Made by a program: the position numbers and the translations under genes
Shown here: piece by piece, positions 1-11,780 of the stretch
How the letters are laid out: each line of letters begins with the position of its first letter
Numbering within the stretch: position 1 is the stretch's first letter
Source: Nyssa sinensis
Taxonomy: Eukaryota > Streptophyta > Magnoliopsida > Cornales > Nyssaceae
Assembly (NCBI GenBank): GCA_008638375.1
Contig: CM018048.1
Coordinates: 55,718,847-55,782,846 of the forward strand
DNA length: 64,000 bases
Reading direction: 5' to 3'
Notes under the pieces: generated by a model
The model's database searches: none
Told to the model about the DNA's origin: nothing
What the model saw: only the letters and a program-made list of their open reading frames with translations

Positions 1-669
1 ACCTTTATAAGTTTCACGAGTCCCATTTATTGGCCATTACTCAAAAGACTATAGGGCAAGTCTCGGGAGGCTCCCAAAGCCTAATATGTGGACATGATGT
101 AACCTTCACTGCTATGGCCCCTCATGATTTGAGATACTCAAGGATCTAGTGGCTTATTGGTTATGGTAACGGACTCTCTAGAAAGTCTCACGCTTCTCGT
201 ACATGAAGTAGTCTTAAACTTTCTAGAAGCAAGAGATTCCTTCAACTAACTCATATTTTAGACCTTAGCGGTACACCTATCAAACCAGGAGTTTCGCGTG
301 GGCCTTCAAGATTGACATATAATTAACCACTATAAATACTACTGTAAAACAACAATGATGTCCCATCAATCACTCAAGAAAGTTGACTTTAAACACTTCC
401 CACCATATTGGTTCCTACTACTTAGAATCTTGCGCTAGTTAAATTTTCTGTATTGGAAATCCTGTGAAGTCAAACAAGTCTTGCCCGCTTTCTTGAGAAA
501 AGGTTCTAGATTACCTTGCCTTACCCTATGCCATCTCACCTTAAAGGTAGTGTTCATCTCAAAGAGTCGCATCTTTTTGGTCTTCTCAACTTCCACAATC
601 TCTCAACTACCCATACCAGTGTAATATTTTGAATCTCTGTATGGTTGATAATATGTAAGTGATACAGTT
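1..669. other. unassigned flank, no gene seen
   Basis: No long open frame, known protein match, RNA gene or clear repeat boundary was recognised in this stretch. Base composition is less AT-rich than the large spacers further on, so it may be part of an old transposon, but nothing specific supports that. Confidence 0.4.
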
Positions 670-1000
670 CACACCATTATCAACTTATGACCCTTCAAAA
701 CAGCTATTGGAAACTAAATCCTGCACAGAATAGTCTTGAAAACACATCTTTACTTTAACCCAATAAGCTACTCTGAACTTTACCATTTCTCCTACATCCT
801 CCCAATCAATAGTTTTCTTTTCAAAAACTAACCAGTAAATTACCAATGGGATGAGCAGCAGCCAAATCCAACATTCAAAGGTATTTTTTATAGAACTAGG
901 TGTACTCCACCAAAGTAAACAAGCAGACCAGATCTTCCAGACCTTTAAACACTGTAAAAGAAGATGGTCAATCGACTCAGACACCTTCCAATTCCTTCAA
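670..1000 (-). mobile_element. decayed LINE fragment (zf-RVT C-terminal region)
   Basis: On the minus strand, 984 down to 685 encodes about 99 residues beginning near ESIDHLLLQCLKVWKIW. This resembles the zinc-binding zf-RVT tail of plant L1-type LINE reverse transcriptases, where an E(S/T)xxHLLxxC segment is followed by a tryptophan-rich stretch and then a W..(F)E.K motif (here residues around VFEKKTIDW). Only the tail remains; no reverse transcriptase core is visible upstream within the window. Family assignment is from pattern memory and should be treated as probable. Confidence 0.55.
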
Positions 1001-1340
1001 TACCAAACAATTGTTAGTGTAGCCATTTATTGCAATAATATACACTAATATTACAAAATTTATTTGTTAAAACAACAATAAAAATGCAATCAGATTTTAT
1101 GCTTTGTTGCTTAAACACTAATATTATCCTTACCAAATGATGCAACACTGTTATACTAGTTTTACAATCAGAGTCATGATATAATCTACACACAATATAA
1201 TACTGTCATGTGCTGAGACCACCGGCATTGTTTTATTATTTCTTAGATTTCTGCACTGAAAGTTTTCTTTACCTGGCTATACTAAGGTATTCCTCGAGTC
1301 ATGATGATATTTTATTGGAGTCTAGGTAAAAACACAAATG

Positions 1341-1460
1341 ATTCAAGCGGCTCCGGTTCGAGTCTCTTCGGCGCCGATCGTTAACCGCTAAAGCTTAAAG
1401 AGTGAACCTGGCTATTACAGGAAGTTGGCCCAGGATACCCCTGATTGATCCATATAAAAA
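1341..1460 (+). mobile_element. tRNA-derived SINE (short copy)
   Basis: A 120-bp insertion contains a pol III B-box-like sequence (GGTTCGAGTCT at about 1355) and ends in an A-rich tail. It is flanked by a 12-bp target duplication with one mismatch: AAAACACAAATG at 1329-1340 and AAAACACTAATG at 1461-1472. The A box is not complete, so the 5' end may be truncated. Confidence 0.55.
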
Positions 1461-1472
1461 AAAACACTAATG

Positions 1473-1606
1473 TTAGACTTTCTTACAAAATTTCTCTACT
1501 AATTTTTCTACACTCAAAAGTGTGGGACCCTGGTGCTGATTAGGTGGGGGCCGGAGTTAGTAGACCCTACACTTTGTGAGTGTAGAAAAATTTTATAAGA
1601 AAGCAT
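1473..1606. repeat. foldback (inverted-repeat) element, MITE-like
   Basis: The left arm (CTTTCTTACAAAATT... TTTTTCTACACTC) and the right arm read in reverse (CTTTCTTATAAAATTTTTC...) match with one internal insertion of about 10 bases in the left arm. A short G-rich centre separates the arms. No protein is encoded. It abuts the SINE at 1341-1460. Confidence 0.45.
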
Positions 1607-1849
1607 ATCAATGCTCTAGGTAAAAACTAGCTTAAAAACTTTTCCTTTCCATAGATATTGCTTGGGATTCAAGAATCTGCCTGAGATAATGTTCACAATG
1701 ACCAACAAAGTACGGCAAAGAACAATAGGATTAGCAACCTTGGACACATTCATTGTCAATGCATGAGAAAAATCTAGTGGTCCTCTACAGTTGAATACTT
1801 CTATGCTATGCAAGTGTCCGATAAATTGTACCTCTCACCAGTGACGCAA

Positions 1850-2330
1850 CACGAAACGTGAGCAATGAATTAGAGCACATCAATTTCCACAAAACGGAAA
1901 ACAATCAACCCAACAAGAAAATAAAATCTCTAAAATTTGAAACCTGAATATTATTAATGAAATTTGAATAATAGTGAATAATAGAAGCCTAGTACACCAT
2001 ATTTCTAGAAAACACAACCCCTATGCTAATCCTATTAAGAGTAGGAAAATAGAAAAAATTTAAATTAGAAACTTTTAGCAATTGAGCCCAAAATTAGATT
2101 CTAGATAAAGATAAAAACAAACGTCAACTCAATCTAAAATTCTTACGCAAAGTAATTGAAGATGTATTTTCAAAAAATAGTGAAACGTTTAAATGAAGGT
2201 CTAAACGTGTGAATTTGGCTAAAAATTGCCTTTGATCCACCGCTAGCAACTGATGAGTTAAATTTGTTGGGCCATCTCGAAATCAAAATGTGGTGGTTTC
2301 AGGTATTAGTATGTAGAGTTGACCAGTTTC
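1850..2330. repeat. dispersed LTR-like repeat, copy 1
   Basis: This stretch aligns by eye with 31060-31560: shared order of a TATTATT..TTGAATAATAG block, a CTAATCC..TA..AG..AGGAAA block, a GAGCCCAA..TTAGATTCTAGATAAAG block and a final GTCTAAACG..TTGG..AAAA block. The second copy has a TATAAATA-like box on the minus strand, suggesting both are LTR remnants. Class and boundaries are not certain. Confidence 0.4.
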
Positions 2331-3129
2331 AAAACACTTTTTCGAAAATGTTTTCAACCACTTTGACAAGACAATTTGGCTTTAGTTTGGACTTCTTGTA
2401 TTTCCATTACTTCAAGAACTCTTCATTCACTTTTTCTACATCAACTAAAGAAGTGATGTGCAAAGCATAGCGGAAAATTTATATTGGCCAGCCATGTTGC
2501 CAGACCAATTGCTGCAACTGCCCCTATTTGCTAGAGCAAGTACTGCTATGAGCTATGGTATGAACTACTCTAACAACCATACATTGTTCTAACAAAAGCT
2601 AAATCTATTCTGGCAATAAGGCTGCCCTTCATATTTTTAACCTCTTTAAGAAACGAAAAATAAGCACATGTAAAAACATCAATTCAAAACATTCAAGTAT
2701 ATGAACATCAAACATGTCACTCCCAATGAAAATAATGCACAAGGGAATCAGTTGTTCTTCAATGTTGACAGCATGCGTATGACAAAATTATGGATGCCGT
2801 AGGCCCAAAGGAATGTTCAAACCCCACACCCTGAATCAAATATGACACTCTTTCAGTCAGGAAGACTGCAGTTACAACAGTCGCCTGTCATCCTATAAAT
2901 GTAATTTGTTACCTAGTAAATCAGGAGTCACCATTTGACTGAATGAATTCGTTTCAGAAAATCAATTTACCAAGTAACATGATCAAAAGACTACAATTAT
3001 CCAACAGAATCTCTTAATGGAAATGACAAAACATGGCTAGAGTTGCTCACAGCCATTAGTTCATATTCAGTAACAAGTACACAGTTTTTCGGATGAAGCA
3101 ATATAATTATACTTACTGAGATAGCTGTG

Positions 3130-3860
3130 TAGCGTTTCTTTGATCTCCTTTGTGTTCATAATGCTGGACCACACGAAGCTCAGCAATTTTTTGTGCTTGT
3201 CTGAGATGTCTGCTGCCTTCAACAAGATACAGGAGCTTGGATTCCATATTTCATGAAAAAAAATCAAAAGAAATCAGAAGATAAGTTGCAACAAGTTTTA
3301 ACTATTCATTTATATGTACCACACAATCTTCCACACAGAAAACTACCTCTAGATATATAGCAACCCGGTACGGTACTATTCAGAGAAATATGAATTCAAA
3401 TTGTGCAGTGTCATCTTAAGCAGAGCTTACTATTATTGGCATGAAAATTAGGACTAAGAAACCACCAAAAAAAAAAAAAACTAAAGATCTATGTCAGCAA
3501 AAATTTAATTGGGAAGAAATACTGAAAATAACACTATCTAAGGGTCCATAAAGATTCCATTTGAGATGATGACGATGCCAATATTTCCACAACTCAGAAT
3601 ATAGCCAAAGTGAATTTTTAACATTTTCAACTAAGTGAAAATAAAATAAGGTAAAAACAGCCAAGAATGCTGAGGGAATGTTCATTTCCGGATGAAGCAA
3701 AATATTTTCCTCAACACATTCCCCTAAGTATTGTCCAAGTTGCCATGCTGGAGGAAACTGTTCATTGTACCAAAATTTCAGATCACACCGACGAAGTGCT
3801 CCTCTTCAGCTGTCATTTCTTGAGCAGAATTGAGCCATTTTTGCTGCAGGTATCAAATTT
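3130..3860 (-). pseudogene. unidentified gene fragment with a frameshift
   Basis: Two coding-looking blocks lie on the minus strand. The first (about 3848 to 3668) follows an acceptor-like CTGCAG and reads QKWLNSAQEMTAEE, then must change frame to continue as RGALRRCDLKFWYNEQFPP and on to LHPEMNIPSAFL; no good GT donor follows. The second (about 3247 to 3133) reads LLYLVEGSRHLRQAQKIAEL and on to QRNATQLS, ending at a strong donor GTAAGTA. Amino-acid composition and codon flow look like real protein and the two blocks could be consecutive exons, but I do not recognise the family. The frame break, lost donor and absence of other exons between the NRAMP gene end and the window edge suggest a broken gene copy. 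Confidence 0.4.
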
Positions 3861-4077
3861 TACACAAAATGACCGGACAACCTAGGTATCCACATTATGG
3901 AGCTTGCTTTTTTCTTCCCATCTGTTGTCCAGAAGCAACTCTTGCAGGTCAAATAAATGCTCAAGGCAAAACAGAAAAAATCTGTGTGAGAGAGAGAGTG
4001 AAAGACACAGAGAGAGAGAGAGAGCGAGGCACAGAAGTTCACTAAAATAAGGATGCAAAAAGGCCTAAAGCATTGAA

Positions 4078-4124
4078 TTACTTAATACATTACATATTGC
4101 TTACTTAATACATTACATATTGCT
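4078..4124. repeat. 23-bp tandem repeat, two copies
   Basis: The unit TTACTTAATACATTACATATTGC-like sequence occurs twice head to tail, close to the end of the NRAMP 3' flank. Too short to assign a role. Confidence 0.7.
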
Positions 4125-4520
4125 ATAGCAAGTTGAAACATTACTAACTTGACTACCATATTGTGACACACTTACAGGCTTGCAGCTACAGAAAAAGCAC
4201 TAAACTTCTGAAATTTATTGATAAATTACACTGCTTCAGATCTTTTGCAGGGAAATAAAGGTCTGTTTATGAAGCAGCCTTGCTCAGCCTTTCTTTTTCC
4301 ATTCCATCCTCCATACGCAAGAGCAAGTAATGAAAATGTTACTGTAGTTTGTTTCATACAAATAACATTGCTTCAGACTTTACATGCAGCTAATGCATAC
4401 ATTGAAGGATATGCTTTGTCCAATATACTCATTAGTTGTGCAAAAGCAGTTCAGTTGCAGTTGAAAGTACTGAATGGTTCCAATATGGGGCATTTGAGAA
4501 TGGTATTGGAAAATGATTGA

Positions 4521-7500
4521 TCAATTCCCTGAGTTTATACGCTTCTTGGATTGTAAAAAACCAAGCCAGCTAGGGAAGGTAATGCTCCGCAAAACAAGGT
4601 ATATTATAAACGCAACATATGCAGCAGTGAAAGCAGAGATCACACAGCCAAACAACAGTCCACTTGCTTCAGAAGAGAAAAATTGCAGCAAAAGATACCC
4701 ATTGATCGCTATCACCAGAGCAGCTACAAGCCATGAAACCGTCTAGAAAAACAAAGAGCCCAAAAAACAAGAATGAGAGTCCATAAAGTCACTTATTTGC
4801 TAACTAAAGTTAACATTATGACAGCCTATTCAATATGCAAAGCACATAAAAGAGCATGCCATAAAAGATAAAAAATGAATTTAACAATTTTTTCATTTTG
4901 TGCTTTATTGGAAATTATGAATTGCAAGAGCAAAACACCAGAAGATGGCATCAATGACCAAGGAAGAACCAGGGAAAAGGAAGATCCTTAATCCCATACA
5001 TGCAACAATGGCAACTAAAGAAGCAAAAGATACAAGCATGAACACTTGACGAAGACCATCACATTTTTCCTCAAACAAAAAAATCAACACTCATTATCCA
5101 TGATTTATAGTGTCAAAATCACCACTCATTCATCCCAAACATCAAGGATCTTGGTGTTTGGGAATATTTGAAAGGTAAGAGTAATTGGATGGAGGCCCCC
5201 ACTTTACTAATGGTCAATAATTTATAAAGACAAACATGCTACTTCATCATTCAAAACAATTCATTGTAACATCAAGTATCACCTCAACTTTCAATCGCAG
5301 CATCTGCAGAACAAACAAAATCAATCCAAACTGCCTTCCACATATGGAAAGTAGATCTTGATACTTTCCCTTCTACTCGCACTAGTCTACTAGAACCTTA
5401 TTAAGATATAAATGTGGTGGCCTTTGCTAACACACTATTTCGTCTAGTCTTCTACTCAACTCAAAATAACCTTTTTTTCTTGGGTACCCTGCCCGCCAAA
5501 CATTGCTCCAGTTTCATTGTGCAGGTAAACTCCAGAAGCACCTACAAACCACACTCCCAGATATATCACAGGTCTCACACCCCAGGTAGGTGGCCCCAAG
5601 GGGATCATTGCCTTTGGAGTTTTGAACCTGTGACCAACCCCTTCTAGGTGCTTATCACAAGCTCACCTTTCCACTAGGGTAACCCCTTTGAGGTAAACTC
5701 AAAACAATCTTATCCTAACTATTTAGGGTTGGTTATACGACCCTTGTTTATCCATTCTTGTCTATCTAAGGTTATCCCCTCAGTTAAACGCTATGCTATC
5801 ATATATTTCTTTACCATCTTAACCCAATTTGTTTTTATAAGTAAAAGAAAAGAAGTTTTAACCCAAGTTAATTTTAGTCTCCCATTTCCCCTAACATGAC
5901 TTTCAATGTAAACCACATCACTCTTCCTTACAGGTACAGTTGTTGGTCTTTATTATACATGGTTAAATCACCTTAATCGATTTTCTCTTATTTTATCTCC
6001 TTTGGGTACAACTTCCAACATCCCACAAATATACTCTTTTTTAATTTTTGTTTTCTTTCTTATCTTATCGGTTTGCACGCACCCATCTCAATATTCTCAT
6101 TTTGATTATACTCATTTTGTGAACATATTGTTTCTTGACTGCCAAATATTTTGTTCAATCAACATGGTTGGACTAATAGCTATTCAATAAAATTTTAATT
6201 TCAACTTTAGAGGTAACTTCAATCACATAATATGCCAAAAAAGCTCTTCAAATTATCCTTCTTTAATTCTATGAGCAACATGATCTCTAATTTCTCTCTT
6301 CTTATGGATAATTTTACACTTGTAACTTGTATCCCTAATTTGATATTATTTGAGAGCGGCTATCGACGTACTCAGTTCATGGTATTAAATATCGATCGTT
6401 ACGTAACGTAACGGCCGTTACATAACCTATTTTGAACCGTCTGATACCATTACACACCAATATATCGGTGTACAGAAAATTCACAAACGTAACGGCCATT
6501 ATGGACCGATTTGTAACGGTATCAGCCGATTCGTAATAATAATGATACATTTTTCTCTTTTACTCTATTCTAAGGGACTAAAAAACTCATTTTTGGTCAT
6601 AGATCTAGTGATTTAAATTTATCAAACACAAGATTTAGAATTATTGATATGGTCAAAGTGATCAGTAAGTCCTAGAATTATGTCTAATTATTTATTACCA
6701 CAAACTTAAAAGTAAAGTTTTATCTTATTAGATTTAGTAGATATTGCTTAAAAATGAATGGATCTTATCACTAGGGCCTAGGCTACTTCTAAAAAAAAAA
6801 TCTAATTGTAAAAATTATTTATTTGCTACTTTTGTTTTTGTATTAATTTTTTTGCTATAAAATCATATAAAGATATCTTGATTTTTTTTTTGTAGTCGAA
6901 AATTCTAGTATTGTAATATGATTAATCACATTTATATTTTTTTGTTATTTTTGCTAAATTATGTATTTATTTGGCTCTAAGTCCAATAATTAACAATTAA
7001 TATTCACTTATAGTATATTCTTTGGCTATGCTTTATTTTATTTTTTTATATTTTCTAAGATTACTTACAATTGCATTTTTAATTATTAGTTATCATAGTC
7101 AGTCATAATAGATTGTACTTTCTTCTTACTTCGATATAAAACTAATATAAAATCTTATACAATAAGTAATTTTTTTTCATAGGAGCTATAAAAATGATTA
7201 AAACATTAAAAGGTAATAAATTGGAGCAAGACCATGCATATCAGTAACTTTTAAGCGATTTTCTAGTGATTACAAAAATTCACGGGTGCGGCTCCCGATT
7301 CCCGTTATGTATCAACCGATACTCCCTGATACCGTTACACTGTTATCGCAACTGTTACATGTCCCGATACCACGATTTAAAACCATGACTCAATTACATC
7401 TTCCGCCTCAAAGTATAGTAAAAATTTCAGCAGCTCCTTGGATATAACCCTAATTTTTTGTAAACCGCATAAATCTAGTGTTTTAATGTGTTCTTGATAT

Positions 7501-9267
7501 CTAATTTTTTTCTTGTGTTTGGTCTCTCATAGATCCCAAGTAGGGTTTTTTTCCTAACAAATAATGAAATTATTCACTCTTGATTTTTAATCTTTACTAC
7601 ATTCCCATTTGTATTCCTAATTTTACGAAAGTTACATTTATATATTTGATTTTCGTCTTAATTACCTTAAACATTGTTGATTACAAAGTCACTCTCCAAA
7701 CTTCTAATATGGCATTTATCCACTGTTTTAATTCCACTAACTAAAATAATGTCATCACAAAAAAAAAAACACATTTGTGGACTTCATTCTCATCAATTAC
7801 TAAGACAAAAATGTAAGACTTGACATTGATCCCTAATATAAACCTACGGTGATCGAGAATTCACTCTTTCTTCTATGGTTATTCTTACTATAGTAGTTAC
7901 AATCCCATCACACATCTTCTTTATCATTTCGATATATCTTTGTTTATAAGATTTCTCTTTTTATGAGTTCTTTCTTTTCTAAAATCCAACACTATTAGAT
8001 CTCGACGGACTTTGTCATAAGTTTTCCCCAAATCTATAAAAACCATATCTCTCTTTTTCTCTCTACACCTTTGCATAAGTCTCCAAAATAAGAAAATAAC
8101 TTTCATTATTAACCTCCCTATCATATGGATTGAGTAAATAACATATAGATTGAGTGTCCTATTAAATTCTCTCAGAATAAGGATTTAAGTTTTAGTTAAG
8201 CTGATGATTCAGCTAGTTAAAATACTTCCAGATTTACAAATGATGTCATGAATTGTGTCCAGTGTAGAATTATATTCAAGTAATTTTACAAATGATGTCA
8301 TGAAAAAAAAAACATTAAGGGTTACATATCCATTGAGAAACTAAGTACGGCAATTTACGTAACTTGGCATCAATTGGCCAATAAAAGCAATAGCTTAATT
8401 GGTAATCAAGGACTAATGGCCAAGATGCAAAAAAGAGAGCAAAAATGTACCTTGAGAACAGGACCAATTTTAAAAATGCCCATGACCTCCTCCTTGGACA
8501 CCAAACAAAGAAGGGGAATAAGCGCAAAAGGTATCTGAATTGACTGGAGTACATTAAGCCATTCATTCAAAACATCTAATGTGTCTTCTGAGCTATCAAA
8601 AACAAGAGCAACTATAATAGTTGGGATGATTGCAAAGCTTCTTGTTATCAGTGCCCTGAGCCATTTCTTCAATCGCAAGTTTAGGAAACCTCCCATTATA
8701 AACTGCCCGGCATAAGTGCCAGTTATGGTGCTACTTTGGCCAGCAGCTAATAACCCAATAGCCCAAATATATAGAATAGGGAAGAATCCTCCCCCATACT
8801 TCTCTTGAAGATATTGCCCTGCATTTACAAGGCCAATGCTATTGGCTACATCAGTACCATAAAATGCCTTTGCAAACACAGTCATAACAAATAAATTAAT
8901 TATGAAGGAGATTATAAGGGCAGCAGTAGACTCTATGGAGTAGTAATTGAGGGCTTCTCGAACCCGCCCACTCTTGTGGTGGTCAACTTCTCTTGACTGT
9001 ACAAGGGCAGAATGCAAAAATACATTGTGAGGCATAATAATGCAACCCACAACTCCCACAGCCTGCTGAATTGTTTTCGAGCTAAGTTTTGGAACCAAAA
9101 TACCTACACCAAGAGTTGACAGTGTTTTAGATTCAGAGAAACGGATAGTTTATAAATACAGAAAATAGAAGGGCAAAATATGGGAGGAAAATGGTTTTTT
9201 TTTTTGGTGGTGTTGTTTTTTTTTTTTTTTTTTTGGGGGGGGGGGGGGGGAATTTACACACACATAT

Positions 9268-9306
<39 letters not shown>

Positions 9307-11712
9307 CTCACCAAGAAGAAGTTCTACACCATTGGGTTTTGTTTCACCAAACATCCATGCAAATGACAATGCCATGGTTGCAATGAGTACAGCAAAAAAA
9401 GCTTCTAATTTCCTCACGCCATAGTTCTCAAGAAATAGAAAGAGGAAACTGTAATGAGAAATAGGAGGACTGAGTCAGGAAACATAATCACATTAATTTT
9501 CACATGTGCATTATGCATTATTGCAGATATATGTCAAAATATCTCATGACATTGAAGGTATATATCGCGTGCATTTCAAATAAAATTCTCATTATATTCA
9601 TGAAAAGTTGTGATATATTGCAAAATTTTGCACATATTAAAACATCTAATAATTTATAACTGAATAACCAATATGCCTTAATAAATTTTTGAGAAGAAAA
9701 ACTACTTCATTTCATGTTCTTAATAGTTTTATTAATTACAATTTAATAATTTAAAATTCTTGAGAATGTTACCTTAGAGAAGTTAGAAAGACATATTGAT
9801 TATTGAGTATTGAACAAGATTTCATGATACAAATAGAAAATTGTAAGCAACCTACCAATGGGACTTTAAATGTCTTCCTTCAAGTGGTCTAGGTAAATAA
9901 TAATAATAATAATTTTAAATTCAACTCAAACAATAATTCCATATGGTATTGATCGTCAGATTAATATGTTATATGATTATCATATTAGAATGGTATATTC
10001 ATATTTGACCCTTATTTGATATTAATATCCATCAATTTTTTTCAAAAAAATTGCCATATTGATATGTGATGGCCATATATATATAGATCAACATATACAT
10101 TGTACTTGCTATATATATTTTTTATAGATATTTTATTCCTTAGTGTCAGGCTCATTTCAAATGCAAAAATAATTGTATAAAAAAAACGCTTTTAAGCTGC
10201 ACACAGGAATTATGTTTGAAGAACTAATTCCAATGTAGAAAAACTTCATAACCCACTGATGTTTCAACCAAACCAAGCAAAAAAATTGAATCCCAATAGA
10301 AACTGAATACATCTTTAAACATGCTCAATCAATGAGAAAGAAAATGCATAAATACTCAAAACGAAGAACATCTTCAATCTCAAGTTGAAATTTTACAAAA
10401 ACAAAAACATTAATTCCCCATAAAATCCCACAAGACCGATGAACCACAAACAATTATTTATAATCATTAACAGATATACCTATTGAAGATTGTAAGCAAC
10501 CTACCAATGGGACTTTAAAAATGTCTTCCTTCAAGTGGTCTAGGTAAATAATAATTTTAAATTCAAATCAAACAAGAATTCCATGAGGTATTGATTGTCG
10601 GATTAATATTGTTATAGGATTATCATATTATAATGGTATATTCATATTTGACCCTTATTTACTATTAATATCCATCATTTTTTTCAAAAAAATTGTGATA
10701 TCAATATGTGATTGCTATATATCTTTTTATAAAGATTTTATTCCTTGGTGTCAGGTTTTCATTTCAAATGCAACTAATAATTGGAAAAAGAAAAAAAAAC
10801 AGTTTTGAGCTGCACAAGGGAATTATGTTTGAACTTTGAAGAAATAATTCAAATGCAGAAGAACTTCAAAACTCACTAAAGGTTTCATTCAAACCAAGCA
10901 AAAGAATTGAATCCCAATAGAAACTGAATACATCTCTAAACATGCTCAATCAATGAAAAAGAAAACGCATAGACACTCAAAACGAAGAACATTTTCAATC
11001 TCAAGTCGAAATTTGGCAAAAACATAAACAAAAACATTAAGTCCCCATAAAGTCCCACAAGACCGATGAACCACAAACAATTATCCATAATAGATATATG
11101 TATGTATGCGTACGTATTTATATATATATATATATATATATATAATTCCATTCATGACAAGAGTAAGCGAAATTACCAATCAAGGGCTGTTATAGTAACA
11201 CCAGCCCAAAGAGGCAAAACACCATTAGTCAGAATCTTAATAGCAATGGCACTCCCAATGACTTCCTGTATATCAGCTCCAATCAGAGCAAACTCAGCCA
11301 TGACCCACAACAGCAACGTCGCCCATCTCGGGTACTCGTCCCTGCACAGCTCGGCCAAATGGTGACCAGTGGCAACGCCGAGCCGCGCCGACAGAAGCTG
11401 GACGAGGAGCCCCATGGCAGTGGCCCACAAGAGCAGCCACAGCAGAGAGTACCCAGCGATAGCACCCGCCTGAAGATCGCCCTCCAGGTTGCCCGGATCG
11501 AGAAACGCTATGCTCATCAAGAAGCCAGGGCCAGTGAAGAGCCACAGCTTCCTCCATGAGAACGGCGGCGTTTTGGTGTAGTCTTCGTCGGCTCCTTCGT
11601 TGACTCCGATGATGTGGACTTTCTCGGTCGATTCGTACGCTGCTGCTTCTTCCTCATCGGAATCGAGTGTTCTGTTGGGGAGCAATCGTTGTCGCTCTTC
11701 GCAGTGCGGCAT
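4521..11712 (-). CDS. NRAMP3: NRAMP metal transporter, NRAMP3/4-like
   Basis: Four exons join in frame: 11712-11177, 9448-9312, 9103-8451, 4742-4521, giving 515 aa, close to the roughly 510 aa usual for plant NRAMP2-5, which share a four-exon layout. All introns are GT-AG. Family marks: DPGN at residues 72-75 in the first membrane helix, MPHN at 248-251 (the metal-binding methionine helix), and the [13 protein letters not shown] transport signature starting at 346; about a dozen hydrophobic segments follow one another. NRAMPs move Mn2+, Fe2+ and related divalent metals with protons. An acidic dileucine motif, ERQRLL at 6-11, matches the type that sends NRAMP3/4 to the tonoplast, so vacuolar metal export is the likely role (inference). 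The N-terminal half resembles Arabidopsis NRAMP3 more than NRAMP1. Start chosen as the first ATG after a CT-rich leader. An AATAAA lies at 4218-4213, about 300 bases past the stop. Confidence 0.93.
5533..5690 (-). mobile_element. tRNA-derived SINE in NRAMP intron 3
   Basis: A 158-bp minus-strand insertion has an A-box-like TACCCTAGTGG near its start and a B-box-like GGTTCAAAACTCC about 50 bases on. It is bracketed by a perfect 10-bp target duplication AGGTAAACTC at 5523-5532 and 5691-5700. It sits directly beside the 3' end of the LINE at 5701-8170. Confidence 0.7.
5701..8170 (-). mobile_element. decayed RTE-type LINE, interrupted
   Basis: Minus-strand translations recover ordered pieces of a plant RTE-like reverse transcriptase: [16 protein letters not shown] (8040-7980; the family has FIDLEKAYD), a degenerate FADD catalytic box read as [11 protein letters not shown] (about 7780-7740), then [12 protein letters not shown] and the short C-terminal tail near 6110-5710. 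It ends with the CCCTAAATAGTTAGGATAAG-type 3' terminus common in this group. Many stops and frameshifts make it inactive. A hAT-like element (6378-7387) splits it. It lies inside NRAMP intron 3 in the same orientation as the gene. Confidence 0.75.
6378..7387. mobile_element. non-autonomous hAT-like element nested in LINE
   Basis: Ends are imperfect inverted repeats: CATGGTATTAAATATCG on the left, CATGGTTTTAAATCG on the right when reversed. Flanks carry an 8-bp target duplication, ACTCAGTT (6370-6377) and ACTCAATT (7388-7395), one mismatch. Eight-base duplications fit hAT. The subterminal regions are full of short GTTACG/CGTAAC and GATACC/GGTATC words, typical of transposase-binding arrays. 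No transposase frame is present. The LINE reading continues on both sides. Confidence 0.7.
9192..9309. repeat. compound homopolymer and microsatellite tract
   Basis: Poly-T, poly-G, (TA)n and (GA)n follow each other and make up most of the 208-bp NRAMP intron between exons 2 and 3 (9104-9311). On the transcribed strand the intron starts GTGAGC and then runs into (CT)n, (TA)n and C- and A-rich blocks. Confidence 0.85.
9840..11098. repeat. 650-bp tandem duplication in NRAMP intron 2
   Basis: The segment 9840-10488 is repeated as 10489-11098. Both copies open with TTGTAAGCAACCTACCAATG, share the middle block around TTGACCCTTATTT, and end around GACCGATGAACCACAAACAA. Copies differ by scattered substitutions and small indels, including in a TA-rich patch. 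No open frame or transposon end was seen. Confidence 0.85.
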
Positions 11713-11780
11713 CTTTTTGGTTCCTGAGAGAGAGAGAGAGAGAGAGGGAGAAAGAGATAGGAATGTATATTTATTGGCTC
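11713..11780 (-). promoter_or_regulatory. NRAMP core promoter and leader
   Basis: Reading the minus strand toward the start codon: a CCAAT box (11777-11773) touches a TATA-like AAATATACAT (about 11771-11763), followed about 30 bases later by a (CT)n tract and then the ATG at 11712. This would give a very short CT-rich 5' leader. Motif-based inference only; an upstream leader intron cannot be excluded. Confidence 0.35.

Noticed and set aside
1349..1375. tRNA gene suggested by GGTTCGAGTCT
   Set aside because: No cloverleaf or acceptor stem could be formed and flanking duplications show a SINE.
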